A DNA stretch of 64,000 nt, from NCBI GenBank assembly GCA_913057135.1, contig CAJXNM010000001.1, positions 62,001 to 126,000 on the forward strand. The letters run 5' to 3'. This document shows positions 53,755 through 63,022 of this stretch, piece after piece. Source of the DNA: an uncultured Halieaceae bacterium. Its GTDB lineage: Bacteria; Pseudomonadota; Gammaproteobacteria; Pseudomonadales; Halieaceae. The position numbers were made by a program, and so were the translations under genes. Numbering within the stretch: the first letter of the stretch is position 1; the number at the start of each line of letters is the position of its first letter. The notes beneath the pieces are model-generated. The model was given only the letters and a program-made list of their open reading frames with translations, made no database searches and had not been told where the DNA came from.

Positions 53755-54138
53755 CTAAATAACCAGCACTGCCTCCACTTCGATGCCAACCCCCTTGGGT
53801 AATGCGGCCACTTGCACACAGGCGCGCGCGGGGTACGGTTCATCGAAGAATTGGGTCATGATGTCGTTGACCGCGGCAAAGTGCCCAAGATCCGTCAGTG
53901 AGATATTCAGCTTAACGGTATCATTCAAACTGCCACCGGCCGCGTCAGCGATAGCCGCTAGGTTGTTAAAAACCTGAACCGCTTCCGCCTCAATGCCCCC
54001 AGATACAATGGTCATTGTCGACGGGTCCAGGGGAATCTGGCCCGAAATCCATACGGTATTGCCCACTTTAACCGCTTGTGAGTAGGGTCCGATGGCTTGG
54101 GGTGCGCTGGTTGTTGATATGACGGCTCGATTAGTCAT
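53755..54138 (-). CDS. ridA: reactive intermediate/imine deaminase RidA
   Basis: Hydrolyses reactive enamine/imine intermediates made by PLP enzymes. The 127-aa protein has APQAIGPYSQAVKVG near the N-terminus, the family Arg in PARACVQVAALPKG and the terminal EVEAVLVI. A gene after spoT is its normal place in Pseudomonas relatives (spoT-ridA, 39 bp apart). Confidence 0.96.
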   Translation of the reverse strand: MTNRAVISTTSAPQAIGPYSQAVKVGNTVWISGQIPLDPSTMTIVSGGIEAEAVQVFNNLAAIADAAGGSLNDTVKLNISLTDLGHFAAVNDIMTQFFDEPYPARACVQVAALPKGVGIEVEAVLVI

Positions 54139-54177
54139 ATTGATGTCCTCAGGGGGAAGGTGCTGAGAGGGTCACCG

Positions 54178-56391
54178 CTAGCGACGGGCCGAGCGGTATA
54201 CCCGGCGCACCCCATCGACGGTTCTCAGTCGTTTCATGATACGAGCCAAGTGAATGCGCCCATGCACCTGCAACTCGATGTCGACGTTGGTGAATTGAAT
54301 ATCTTTATCCCGGGTGGCGATGCGCTCGATGTTAATGCCAATGGCGTTGAGCCGTGTTGCCACTACCGCGATTAAGCCTCGCCGATTTTCCGCTTCAACC
54401 CGCAAGCCCACGGGGAAATTGCCATTAACCTCATCGTCCCAACGCAAATTCATGAGGCGCTCGGGTTGATGGCGCATATCTGCGAGATTACGGCAGTTTT
54501 CCCGATGCACAACCAGGCCTTTTTCGGGGCTCAAATAGCCGCCAATGGGATCACCTGGCAATGGGCAACAACATTTGGCGTAGGTTAGTACAAAGCCTTC
54601 GGTGCCCCTGACGGCGACAGCGTCACTGCCTTTTTGAGCCAATGGACTTACCGATAGTCCGGCTAGGTGGCTTGCGGCAATGTGGGGCAGTAGGTTGCCC
54701 AGGGCTACATCCACAAATAAAGCGTTGATGTCTTTGCGGCCCAATTGCTCCAAGGCCGATTGCAATGTGGTCTCAGGAATATCCTCTAGCCGCACATCAT
54801 GGGCCATCAGCGCTTTGGCCAGCAGGTTGTGACCCAACTCTATGGAGTCTTCCCGTCGTTGGTCTTTTAGGAAGTGCCGAATATGGGTTCGCGCCCTTGC
54901 GGTGACCACGTAGTTGAACCATGCGGGACTCGGGCGGCCACTGGGTGATGTCACAATTTCCACAGTTTGGCCGCTTTGTAAGGGCTCAGATAACGGGGCC
55001 AATCTGCCGTTGATGCGACAGGCAACACAGCGATTGCCAATGTCGGTATGGATAGCATAGGCAGCATCGACAGCGGTGGCGCCTTTTGGCAATTCCATGA
55101 TGTCTCCCTTGGGGGTGAACACGTACACCTCGTCGGGGAACAGATCGATCTTGACGCTTTCGATAAATTCAAGGGAATTGCCCGCGCGTTGTTGCATCTC
55201 GAGCAGCCCTTGAACCCACTCTCTTGCTCTGGCGTGGGAGGCGCTGGCGGTGCCGGTATCGGATTTGTACAGCCAGTGGGCGGCTATACCGTTATTAGCC
55301 ATGTCCTCCATCTCACGGGTACGAATCTGGATTTCAATGGGAACACCATGCATTCCTTTTAATACCGTATGCAGTGATTGATAGCCGTTCGCTTTGGGAA
55401 TGGCGATATAGTCTGCGAATTCACCTGGTACCGGTTTATACAAGCTATGCATAACCCCTAGTGTGCGGTAGCAGGTGTCGACTGAATCCACCACGATACG
55501 GAAGGCAAAAATATCCATGATTTCCGAGAAGGACTTACCCTTACTCTTCATTTTTGAATAGATGCTGTAAAGGTGCTTCTCGCGCCCAATGACCTGTGCG
55601 GTTAAGCCTTCCCGCTGCAGAGTCTGTTCGATCTGACCTTTAACTTGATCGACGAGGGCTTTACGGTTGCCCCGAGCCTGTGCAACGGCCGCTTCTATGC
55701 GCCGAGCACGCATCGGGTAAAGGGCCTTGAAACCTAAATCTTCAAACTCCATGCGCGCACTGTTCATACCTAGACGCATGGCAATGGGCGCGTAGATTTC
55801 CAATGTTTCCATGGCAATACGGCGCACCTTATCGCGCTTGAGCACGCCCAAGGTGCGCATATTGTGCAAGCGATCCGCGAGTTTGACCAAGATCACGCGG
55901 ATATCGCGCGCCATGGCGAGGGCCATTTTTTGGAAGTTTTCCGCTTGTTTGAGTTCGACACTGTCAAACTCGATATGGGTCAGCTTTGAAACACCGTCGA
56001 CCAGATCGGCCACTGCCTCACCAAACTGGGCACCGATATCGTCTTTAGTAACCCCGGTATCTTCGATGGTGTCATGGAGCAAGGCCGCCATCAGGCTTTG
56101 ATGGTCCATGTGCATGTCTGCCAAGATGCCGGCGACCGCTAGTGGATGGGTAACATAGGGCTCGCCGCTGCGACGAACTTGTCCGTAGTGGGCTTGCTCG
56201 GCGAAATAGTAGGCGCGTTTTACGTGCTGCGCTTGCTCTTGGGTGAGGTAGGTAGCTAGCGTGTCCTCAAGGCCGGCAAGTGATCCCCGACCCGAGTGAA
56301 CGATGGGACGAAACGTGTCCGATCTGGAGCGAAAGCGTGCGGTAACGTCAGAGAGGGAGCCGCTTAAGGCTGACAGGGTATTGGCAACCAC
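54178..56391 (-). CDS. spoT: bifunctional (p)ppGpp synthetase/hydrolase SpoT
   Basis: Controls the alarmone (p)ppGpp. The 737-aa protein has an HD hydrolase domain (YVTHPLAVAGIL, LLHDTIEDTG, LVKLADRLHNMRT), a synthetase domain (FAFRIVVDS, GYQSLHTVL), a TGS domain (VYVFTPKGDIMELPKGATAVDAAY) and a C-terminal ACT domain. Intact hydrolase motifs separate it from RelA. The start is GTG 56391, 21 bp after rpoZ, with no good ribosome site, suggesting coupling. The N-terminal extension of about 40 residues is longer than in E. coli. Confidence 0.97.
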   Translation of the reverse strand: MVANTLSALSGSLSDVTARFRSRSDTFRPIVHSGRGSLAGLEDTLATYLTQEQAQHVKRAYYFAEQAHYGQVRRSGEPYVTHPLAVAGILADMHMDHQSLMAALLHDTIEDTGVTKDDIGAQFGEAVADLVDGVSKLTHIEFDSVELKQAENFQKMALAMARDIRVILVKLADRLHNMRTLGVLKRDKVRRIAMETLEIYAPIAMRLGMNSARMEFEDLGFKALYPMRARRIEAAVAQARGNRKALVDQVKGQIEQTLQREGLTAQVIGREKHLYSIYSKMKSKGKSFSEIMDIFAFRIVVDSVDTCYRTLGVMHSLYKPVPGEFADYIAIPKANGYQSLHTVLKGMHGVPIEIQIRTREMEDMANNGIAAHWLYKSDTGTASASHARAREWVQGLLEMQQRAGNSLEFIESVKIDLFPDEVYVFTPKGDIMELPKGATAVDAAYAIHTDIGNRCVACRINGRLAPLSEPLQSGQTVEIVTSPSGRPSPAWFNYVVTARARTHIRHFLKDQRREDSIELGHNLLAKALMAHDVRLEDIPETTLQSALEQLGRKDINALFVDVALGNLLPHIAASHLAGLSVSPLAQKGSDAVAVRGTEGFVLTYAKCCCPLPGDPIGGYLSPEKGLVVHRENCRNLADMRHQPERLMNLRWDDEVNGNFPVGLRVEAENRRGLIAVVATRLNAIGINIERIATRDKDIQFTNVDIELQVHGRIHLARIMKRLRTVDGVRRVYRSARR

Positions 56392-56412
56392 GGTGCACGG
56401 CTAACCGCTGTA

Positions 56413-56670
56413 TTAGTACAGCGGTGTTTCGAAGCTCGCTGCAAACTCTTCTTCGGCTTCGATTTCGGTTTCCCGGGCCATAAGCTCGGAGGTGATCATG
56501 CCTTCGGCAATTTCGCGCAAAGCGATAACGGTTGCCTTATCAGACTCCTCTTCAACGAGGGGGTCTTTGCCACCGGTGGCTAGCTGGCGAGCGCGACGTG
56601 ACGCAAGCATCACCAGCTCAAAACGATTATCGACATGCTCAAGGCAATCTTCTACGGTAACGCGTGCCAT
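56413..56670 (-). CDS. rpoZ: RNA polymerase omega subunit
   Basis: Small subunit that aids assembly of RNA polymerase and contributes to a ppGpp binding site. The 85-aa protein starts [20 protein letters not shown] and contains [14 protein letters not shown]. It is encoded directly before spoT, the usual gmk-rpoZ-spoT order. Confidence 0.98.
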   Translation of the reverse strand: MARVTVEDCLEHVDNRFELVMLASRRARQLATGGKDPLVEEESDKATVIALREIAEGMITSELMARETEIEAEEEFAASFETPLY

Positions 56671-56765
56671 GATGAAGCTGTGCTCCTATGATTGGATCGG
56701 TCAAATCGGCCGCACAGTATAGCCCAGATAAACCTTAATGGGCGTAGCGATTATTGGCACTAATC

Positions 56766-57404
56766 TCACTGTGCCAGCAAATCATTGAGTACCGGGTGAA
56801 GACACTGTTGCTGACGCGCCGTTCTCAAGCGCTCGCTTCGAATAATGGCTTGTAAGTCCCTTTGGGCGGTTTCGAAATCGTCATTTAAAATGAGGTAATC
56901 CCCGTCGATGCAGTGCTCTAGCTCCCGCCTTGCATCGGCCATGCGGCGCGCGATCGTCGCGTCATCATCTTGCCCTCGACTCCGCAGTCGGGTTTCGAGT
57001 GTGGCTACTGACGGTGGCACGATAAAAATGGTGCAACACTCGGGCATCACTTTTTTAACCTGCTGGGCCCCTTGCCAATCGATCTCAAGAATCACGTCGA
57101 TGCCTTCGGCCAAGGTGCGCTCTACTTCCAATTTAGCTGTGCCGTATAAGTTGCCAAAGACCTCGGCCCATTCAAAGAACGCCCCCTCGTCTCGCGCTTT
57201 CTCGAAGGCTGCTCGGTTGGTGAAGTGATAGTTCTTACCGTCTATTTCCCCTGGCCGCATTGATCGGGTGGTGTGGGAGACCGACACCCGCAGATTATCG
57301 TCTTGCTCTACCACCGCGCGTACGAGGGATGTTTTGCCGGCGCCGCTGGGCGCAGAGACCGTGAGGAGATGACCTTTTGCTATGTTCGTTGTTACCTGCA
57401 CCAT
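56766..57404 (-). CDS. gmk: guanylate kinase
   Basis: Phosphorylates GMP to GDP, linking purine supply to the spoT genes next to it. The 212-aa protein has P-loop SAPSGAGKTSL, the GMP-binding SHTTRSMRPGE and the EWAEVFGNLYGT block. ATG 57404 with AGGT upstream is preferred over TTG 57437, which overlaps yicC. Confidence 0.97.
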   Translation of the reverse strand: MVQVTTNIAKGHLLTVSAPSGAGKTSLVRAVVEQDDNLRVSVSHTTRSMRPGEIDGKNYHFTNRAAFEKARDEGAFFEWAEVFGNLYGTAKLEVERTLAEGIDVILEIDWQGAQQVKKVMPECCTIFIVPPSVATLETRLRSRGQDDDATIARRMADARRELEHCIDGDYLILNDDFETAQRDLQAIIRSERLRTARQQQCLHPVLNDLLAQ

Positions 57405-57429
57405 GGGGTTTACCTGAGAACCTTCGGCT

Positions 57430-58290
57430 CTATTCAATATTTTGGATTTGCTCGCGCATTTGCTCTATGAGTACTTTGAACTCAACGGCGGTGTTGGTGG
57501 TATCGATCGCTGTAGACTTTGAGGACAGGGTATTTGCCTCTCTGTTCAGTTCTTGCATCAGGAAATCTAAACGACGTCCGCAGGGCTCCCGACCCTCAAG
57601 GGCAGCGGTGATCGCCGCCAAATGTGCATCTAGACGGTCCATTTCCTCATCGACATCAGCCCGCTGAGCCACATAGACCAGCTCTTCTTCAAGCCGCAGG
57701 GGGTCTGCCTGTACCGATGCTGAGCTTAGTTTGTCGAGTATGCGTTGCCGTTGTTGCTGCCTGAGTTGGGGGAGTTTTTCCCGCAACAGGCCGAGTCGAC
57801 TCGACATATCCCCTACCCGCTGCAGTACCAGTTGTCTAAGCGCCGAGCCCTCGCTCTGGCGTTGCGCTATGAGCTCAGTGATCGCTGCCGACATCGCCTC
57901 GTTACACGCGCTCTTTAACACTGTGTCGCTTACGGCATCGGTTTTGAGTACTCCGGGCGCCAGCAGCAGCGCCATTTGATCGGGCACAGGGCTATCGGGC
58001 AGGTGGGTCCGAACGCGATCGAGTGCTTGTTTAAGGGTATTCAGCGCCTCTGTATTCACGGTGAGCGCTTGCTCATCGTTGTCGCTGACACGAATCGTGG
58101 CCTCAATTTTTCCTCTGCTAAACGCTTTTGAAATCTGTTGCCGCCAATGGGGTTCCCACTGCCTTACGTTTTCAGGGCAACGGAAATACAAATCAAGGTA
58201 GCGGTTATTCACCGATCGCAGTTCCACAATGACCGAGCATTGGGGTGTTGTTACACTGCCTCTGGCAAAACCAGTCATACTCTGGGTCAA
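57430..58290 (-). CDS. yicC: YicC family endoribonuclease
   Basis: 286 aa. It has SMTGFARG at the N-terminus and the repeated family motif with RSVNNRYLDLYFR. The C-terminal DUF1732 part ends GRRLDFLMQELNREANTLSSK. E. coli YicC promotes RNA decay, including that of a small RNA. The start is TTG 58290 (ATG 58278 possible). It is divergent from rph, another RNA-processing enzyme. Confidence 0.94.
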   Translation of the reverse strand: MTQSMTGFARGSVTTPQCSVIVELRSVNNRYLDLYFRCPENVRQWEPHWRQQISKAFSRGKIEATIRVSDNDEQALTVNTEALNTLKQALDRVRTHLPDSPVPDQMALLLAPGVLKTDAVSDTVLKSACNEAMSAAITELIAQRQSEGSALRQLVLQRVGDMSSRLGLLREKLPQLRQQQRQRILDKLSSASVQADPLRLEEELVYVAQRADVDEEMDRLDAHLAAITAALEGREPCGRRLDFLMQELNREANTLSSKSTAIDTTNTAVEFKVLIEQMREQIQNIE

Positions 58291-58406
58291 AATGGTGGCC
58301 TCGTTAGCGGGTTATCTGCATACCGTTGTTAGTTTACCAGTTGCTCGCCGTACACGAATCACTGCTGTACTCCCTTCTTTCACACTCAACCTGCAAGGAT
58401 TGAAAC

Positions 58407-59141
58407 ATGTCTGATATTCAGCCGCGCCCCAGTGGTCGCACTCCCGATGCCATGCGCGAGCTTCGGTTTACCCGCCATTTCACTTGCCACGCTGAAGGGT
58501 CGGTATTGGTGGAATTTGGCAATACCCGGGTGATTTGCACCGCCTCATTGGTGCCAGGGGTGCCCTCCTTTTTAAGGGGTAAAGGCCAGGGTTGGCTCAC
58601 CGCTGAATACGGTATGTTGCCCCGGTCTACCGGTACACGTATGGATCGAGAGGCCGCCCGCGGCAAGCAGTCGGGTCGAACGGTAGAAATTCAGCGACTT
58701 ATTGGCCGCTCTTTGCGTGCGGCAGTCGATTTAAAAGCACTGGGAGAAAACACCCTAACGGTGGACTGTGACGTTATTCAGGCCGATGGTGGTACTCGCA
58801 CCGCGGCCATCACGGGGGCATGTGTTGCTGTGGTTGATGCCTTCAATCACATGCAGCGCCATCAGCGCCTTACCGCTGACCCATTGCGCCATCTTGTGGC
58901 GGCAATTTCGGTGGGTGTTTGGCGGGGTCAGCCCGTGGTTGACCTCGATTATGCCGAGGACTCCAGTGCCGATAGTGATATGAATGTGATCATGGCTGAA
59001 GGGGGTGGGCTTATCGAAGTCCAGGGCACCGCCGAAGGCGCTGTTTTTAATCCCGAAGAACTCAACGCCATGTTGCAACTTGCTCAAAGCGCGTCGGAGG
59101 GTATTTTTGCCGCCCAGCGAGCGGCCCTAGCCGAGGGCTAA
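58407..59141 (+). CDS. rph: ribonuclease PH
   Basis: Phosphate-dependent 3'-5' exoribonuclease that trims tRNA 3' ends. The 244-aa protein is full length, with [53 protein letters not shown] and [24 protein letters not shown] precedes ATG 58407. It is not broken as in E. coli K-12. Confidence 0.97.
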   Translation: MSDIQPRPSGRTPDAMRELRFTRHFTCHAEGSVLVEFGNTRVICTASLVPGVPSFLRGKGQGWLTAEYGMLPRSTGTRMDREAARGKQSGRTVEIQRLIGRSLRAAVDLKALGENTLTVDCDVIQADGGTRTAAITGACVAVVDAFNHMQRHQRLTADPLRHLVAAISVGVWRGQPVVDLDYAEDSSADSDMNVIMAEGGGLIEVQGTAEGAVFNPEELNAMLQLAQSASEGIFAAQRAALAEG

Positions 59142-59145
59142 GCGG

Positions 59146-59907
59146 TTACAGCTCGATGTCGTAGTCGATGATGACAGGGGCGTGGCTTGAGAAGGCATCG
59201 GCTGTGTAGATGGCCGCATAATCGATGCGGTTGCACAGGGTTGTCGAGACGATGTGGGTGTCGGTGCGGAGCCCACCCGCATCATCGCCCTCGGGCCACC
59301 AGGTGAATTCATCCGGGTCACTGTTAAAGGCACGAAAAGCATCGCAGTAACCATCTTTATACAAATCCGACAACCAACCACTTTCAATATCTGAAAAACC
59401 GGCTATGTCGACCCGATTGCCGGATTCCTCAGCGTCGATGGGTTTGGCGACCAGCTCCCAGCCACCGCAAAGAATGAATTCCCGGCGTTTATTGCGTACT
59501 TTTTGCAGGTGGCTGCCCAGCTGATCCATGAATTTGAGTTTTGTATTCATAGCGCCATCGCCGCTTATGCCGCTGGGCATGAGCAGTGAGCCAATGCTGT
59601 AGTTGCTGTAATCCGCTTGAATGTAGAGCCCACGAGAATCGAAGTCGGCAAAGCCCAAGCCAGTCATAATGGCTTTTGGCAATTGACGACAGTAAATAGC
59701 CACGCCGTTGACCCGGTGATCATCGAAATTATCGAGAAAATAGGCGTTGTATTCCCGAGGGAAAAAGTCGTCGCTTGTCAGGGAGTACTCGGAGCACTGG
59801 GTATCCTGCAGACAAATAATGTCGGCATCTTGCGCCATAAGCCAATCGAGCAAGCCCTGCTTTGCGGCTCGCTCAAACCCTTCAACCACTAAACTGATGA
59901 CTCTCAT
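59146..59907 (-). CDS. crc: Crc-like catabolite repression protein (inactive exonuclease III fold)
   Basis: 253 aa, an exonuclease III/EEP-fold protein located between rph and pyrE, exactly where Pseudomonas carries crc. Crc works with Hfq to repress translation of catabolic mRNAs and has no nuclease activity. Catalytic positions are lost here too: the metal Glu is Asp35 (CLQDTQ), the Asp/Asn pair of the GDxN motif is CGGWEL (147-152), and the final Asp-His is Ser-Ser-His (240-242). RIDY (227-230) remains. The sequence is diverged from Pseudomonas Crc, so conserved function is inferred from synteny and the shared loss of residues. Confidence 0.85.
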   Translation of the reverse strand: MRVISLVVEGFERAAKQGLLDWLMAQDADIICLQDTQCSEYSLTSDDFFPREYNAYFLDNFDDHRVNGVAIYCRQLPKAIMTGLGFADFDSRGLYIQADYSNYSIGSLLMPSGISGDGAMNTKLKFMDQLGSHLQKVRNKRREFILCGGWELVAKPIDAEESGNRVDIAGFSDIESGWLSDLYKDGYCDAFRAFNSDPDEFTWWPEGDDAGGLRTDTHIVSTTLCNRIDYAAIYTADAFSSHAPVIIDYDIEL

Positions 59908-59943
59908 TGCTAGTCCTATTCTGACAAGCTAGATATGATAAGG

Positions 59944-59980
59944 GAAACTGTGGTTTGCGCTAAAGCGCGAATGCAGTTTC
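59944..59980. repeat. nested inverted repeat between crc and pyrE
   Basis: Outer arms GAAACTG (59944-59950) and CAGTTTC (59974-59980) enclose inner arms GCGCT (59957-59961) and AGCGC (59964-59968). Just downstream GTTTTAACC occurs twice (59987-60004). It could be a leader hairpin affecting pyrE, or an operator between the divergent genes; there is no T-tract for a simple terminator. Confidence 0.5.
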
Positions 59981-60040
59981 TCGGCGGTTTTAACCGTTTT
60001 AACCCTAGAAAACCCGAGTGAGGTGGTCTTGACCGTGAGC

Positions 60041-60691
60041 ATGCCCGTCAGCGAAGCGATCCGTCGCGACTTTATTGAGTTGGCTATTCGCTGTGATGTA
60101 CTCAAATTCGGCGAGTTTGAGCTCAAGTCGGGCCGCATCAGTCCCTATTTCTTCAACGCCGGAGGCTTCGCATCGGGCGCCGCTTTGGCGACTCTAGGGC
60201 GTTGTTATGCCAGCGCCATTGTCGAGGCGGATCTCGGTTTCGACACACTGTTCGGTCCGGCTTATAAAGGCATTCCATTGGTCGCTACAACGGCCGTTGC
60301 CTTAGCGGCTCATTTCAATGTCGACGTGCCTTACACTTTTAACCGCAAGGAAGCAAAAGCCCACGGTGAGGGTGGCACCCTTGTTGGCGCACCCTTGGCA
60401 GGGCGAGTGGTCATTGTTGACGACGTTATAACAGCGGGCACCGCTGTGCGTGAATCAGTGACCTTAATTGAAGCGCAGGGTGCTACCGCCGCTGCGGTGG
60501 TTATCGGGCTAGACCGCTGTGAGCGAGGCAAAGGTGACCGTTCGGCGGTGCAAGAGGCACAAGATGAGCTCGGCTTGAGGGTTCAGAGCGTCATCACTAT
60601 GCACGATATCATCGATTGGCTATCCACCACCGATGAGTACCAAGGGCATTTGGATGCTATGTTGGCGTATCGCGATCGCTATGGTGTTTGA
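60041..60691 (+). CDS. pyrE: orotate phosphoribosyltransferase
   Basis: Converts orotate and PRPP to OMP in pyrimidine synthesis. It has [19 protein letters not shown], the catalytic loop region [11 protein letters not shown] and the PRPP motif [14 protein letters not shown]. Several in-frame starts exist (GTG 60023, TTG 60029, GTG 60035, ATG 60041); ATG 60041 gives a 216-aa protein of family length. In Pseudomonas it also sits beside crc. Confidence 0.96.
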   Translation: MPVSEAIRRDFIELAIRCDVLKFGEFELKSGRISPYFFNAGGFASGAALATLGRCYASAIVEADLGFDTLFGPAYKGIPLVATTAVALAAHFNVDVPYTFNRKEAKAHGEGGTLVGAPLAGRVVIVDDVITAGTAVRESVTLIEAQGATAAAVVIGLDRCERGKGDRSAVQEAQDELGLRVQSVITMHDIIDWLSTTDEYQGHLDAMLAYRDRYGV

Positions 60692-60692
60692 T

Positions 60693-61382
60693 ATGCCCAC
60701 CAACCCTCGGCGTTACATCACCGTAGCTGGCCCACTGGTCTGCGTCATCGCGCTGACGCTTACATCAATGAGCCACGCTCGGGAGCTTTATCGTTATCGT
60801 AACGATGAAGGGGTGACCGTTGTCGATTGGCGAGTGCCGGCGGAATATGCCAGCAAGGGCTACGAAGTCCTGAATGAAGAGGGTCTAGTCATTGAAGTTG
60901 TACCTCGGGCACTCACCGATGAGGAGCGCCTCGATGCGGTGGTGGCTGAAAAGGTCACGGCCGAGGCGCAGGCTGAACGTGAGCGCTTGCGAGAGCGGGA
61001 CGAATCACTACTGCGACGCTACAGCAGTGTCGCGGATATCGAAGCGGCTCGGGCCCGCTCATTGCGAGATCTTCAGATACGGGTATCGATTCTCAAAAGC
61101 AACCGCCGAAGTTTGCGTCAGCGGGTTGAAAACTCCCAAGCCAGGGTTGCGGAAGCAGAGCGCGCCGGTAATCCATTACCCGCAAGAGAACTCGAGCAAA
61201 TTGAACGTTTGAAAGCAGAAATCCTCGCCACCGAGCGGGCCATTGACGATCGCCAGACGGAAATCGAAACGGTCACCGCCCACTATCAGGAGGATATTGA
61301 GCGTTTCCAACAGCTACTTGATGTGGTTGAGTTGCGGCGCAACCTGGAAAAGCCACAGGACGCTACAACAGCTCCCCGTTAG
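60693..61382 (+). CDS. DUF4124-like secreted coiled-coil protein
   Basis: 229 aa from ATG 60693 (ATG 60681 overlaps pyrE). Residues about 1-29 form a signal peptide ending SHA. Residues 30-70 resemble the DUF4124 pattern (ELYRYRNDEGVTVVDWRVPAEYASKGYEVLN), a short beta domain common in periplasmic proteins. Residues about 85-218 are charged, helical and coiled-coil-like (many Arg and Glu). A periplasmic or membrane-associated structural role is inferred; no function can be named. Confidence 0.75.
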   Translation: MPTNPRRYITVAGPLVCVIALTLTSMSHARELYRYRNDEGVTVVDWRVPAEYASKGYEVLNEEGLVIEVVPRALTDEERLDAVVAEKVTAEAQAERERLRERDESLLRRYSSVADIEAARARSLRDLQIRVSILKSNRRSLRQRVENSQARVAEAERAGNPLPARELEQIERLKAEILATERAIDDRQTEIETVTAHYQEDIERFQQLLDVVELRRNLEKPQDATTAPR

Positions 61383-61385
61383 GGG

Positions 61386-61997
61386 TTAGCGCGTTTCACC
61401 GGTCGGCACAGGCCGCATCAGATCCGCCACTAATACCTGCCACTGATCTTCCCAGCCAGCGGTGGGTAAGCGCTTAAATTTACTGCGAAGAAATTGACTA
61501 ATGCGGCCCTCGGCACAGGCGAGTAACAGTTGCGCCGCATCGTTCACCAGCAGTCGTGGGCGTTGTTGTTCCTCTAATTCGGCCTGGCGCAACAGTGTTC
61601 GTAACTGGGTTTCCAGACGTTCAAATAATTGCACGACACGCAAATGCAGCCGCTCGTGCTCACCGGCAAGTGCTTCGCCGTGTATCACCCGCGTCAGCCC
61701 CGGATTGCGCTCACAAAATCCCAGCAATAACAGAAGAATTCGGTTGCAGCGTTCCAGGGCCGGCAACTGATCTTCACTGATCAGCTTGATTCGGGTGAAC
61801 AGGGTATCTTCCGCGAATTCGATCAGCGCCTCGAACATTTTGGTTTTGGAGGGGAAGTGGCGGTAGAGCGCCGCCTCGGAGACACCCACTTCTTCAGCCA
61901 AACGCGCGGTGGTGATTTTGACTTGCGCACCCTGCTCTAGCATGCCCGCCAACGCCTGGAGAATTTGGTACTTTCGATCTGAGCGCTGCTGAGGCAT
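61386..61997 (-). CDS. slmA: nucleoid occlusion factor SlmA
   Basis: TetR-fold DNA-binding protein that blocks FtsZ ring assembly over the nucleoid. The 203-aa protein has the N-terminal helix-turn-helix ITTARLAEEVGVSEAALYRHFPSK (residues about 28-51) and the SlmA-type C-terminus with ACAEGRISQFLRSKFKRLPT. Its position between pyrE and argB matches relatives. No SlmA-binding sequence was identified by eye in the window. Confidence 0.93.
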   Translation of the reverse strand: MPQQRSDRKYQILQALAGMLEQGAQVKITTARLAEEVGVSEAALYRHFPSKTKMFEALIEFAEDTLFTRIKLISEDQLPALERCNRILLLLLGFCERNPGLTRVIHGEALAGEHERLHLRVVQLFERLETQLRTLLRQAELEEQQRPRLLVNDAAQLLLACAEGRISQFLRSKFKRLPTAGWEDQWQVLVADLMRPVPTGETR

Positions 61998-62061
61998 TGC
62001 GGACCTTGTTATTGTCGCGGAATTCGATGCTAGGCTATTGGGTAAGGTAGGCGCAACATTT

Positions 62062-63022
<961 letters not shown>

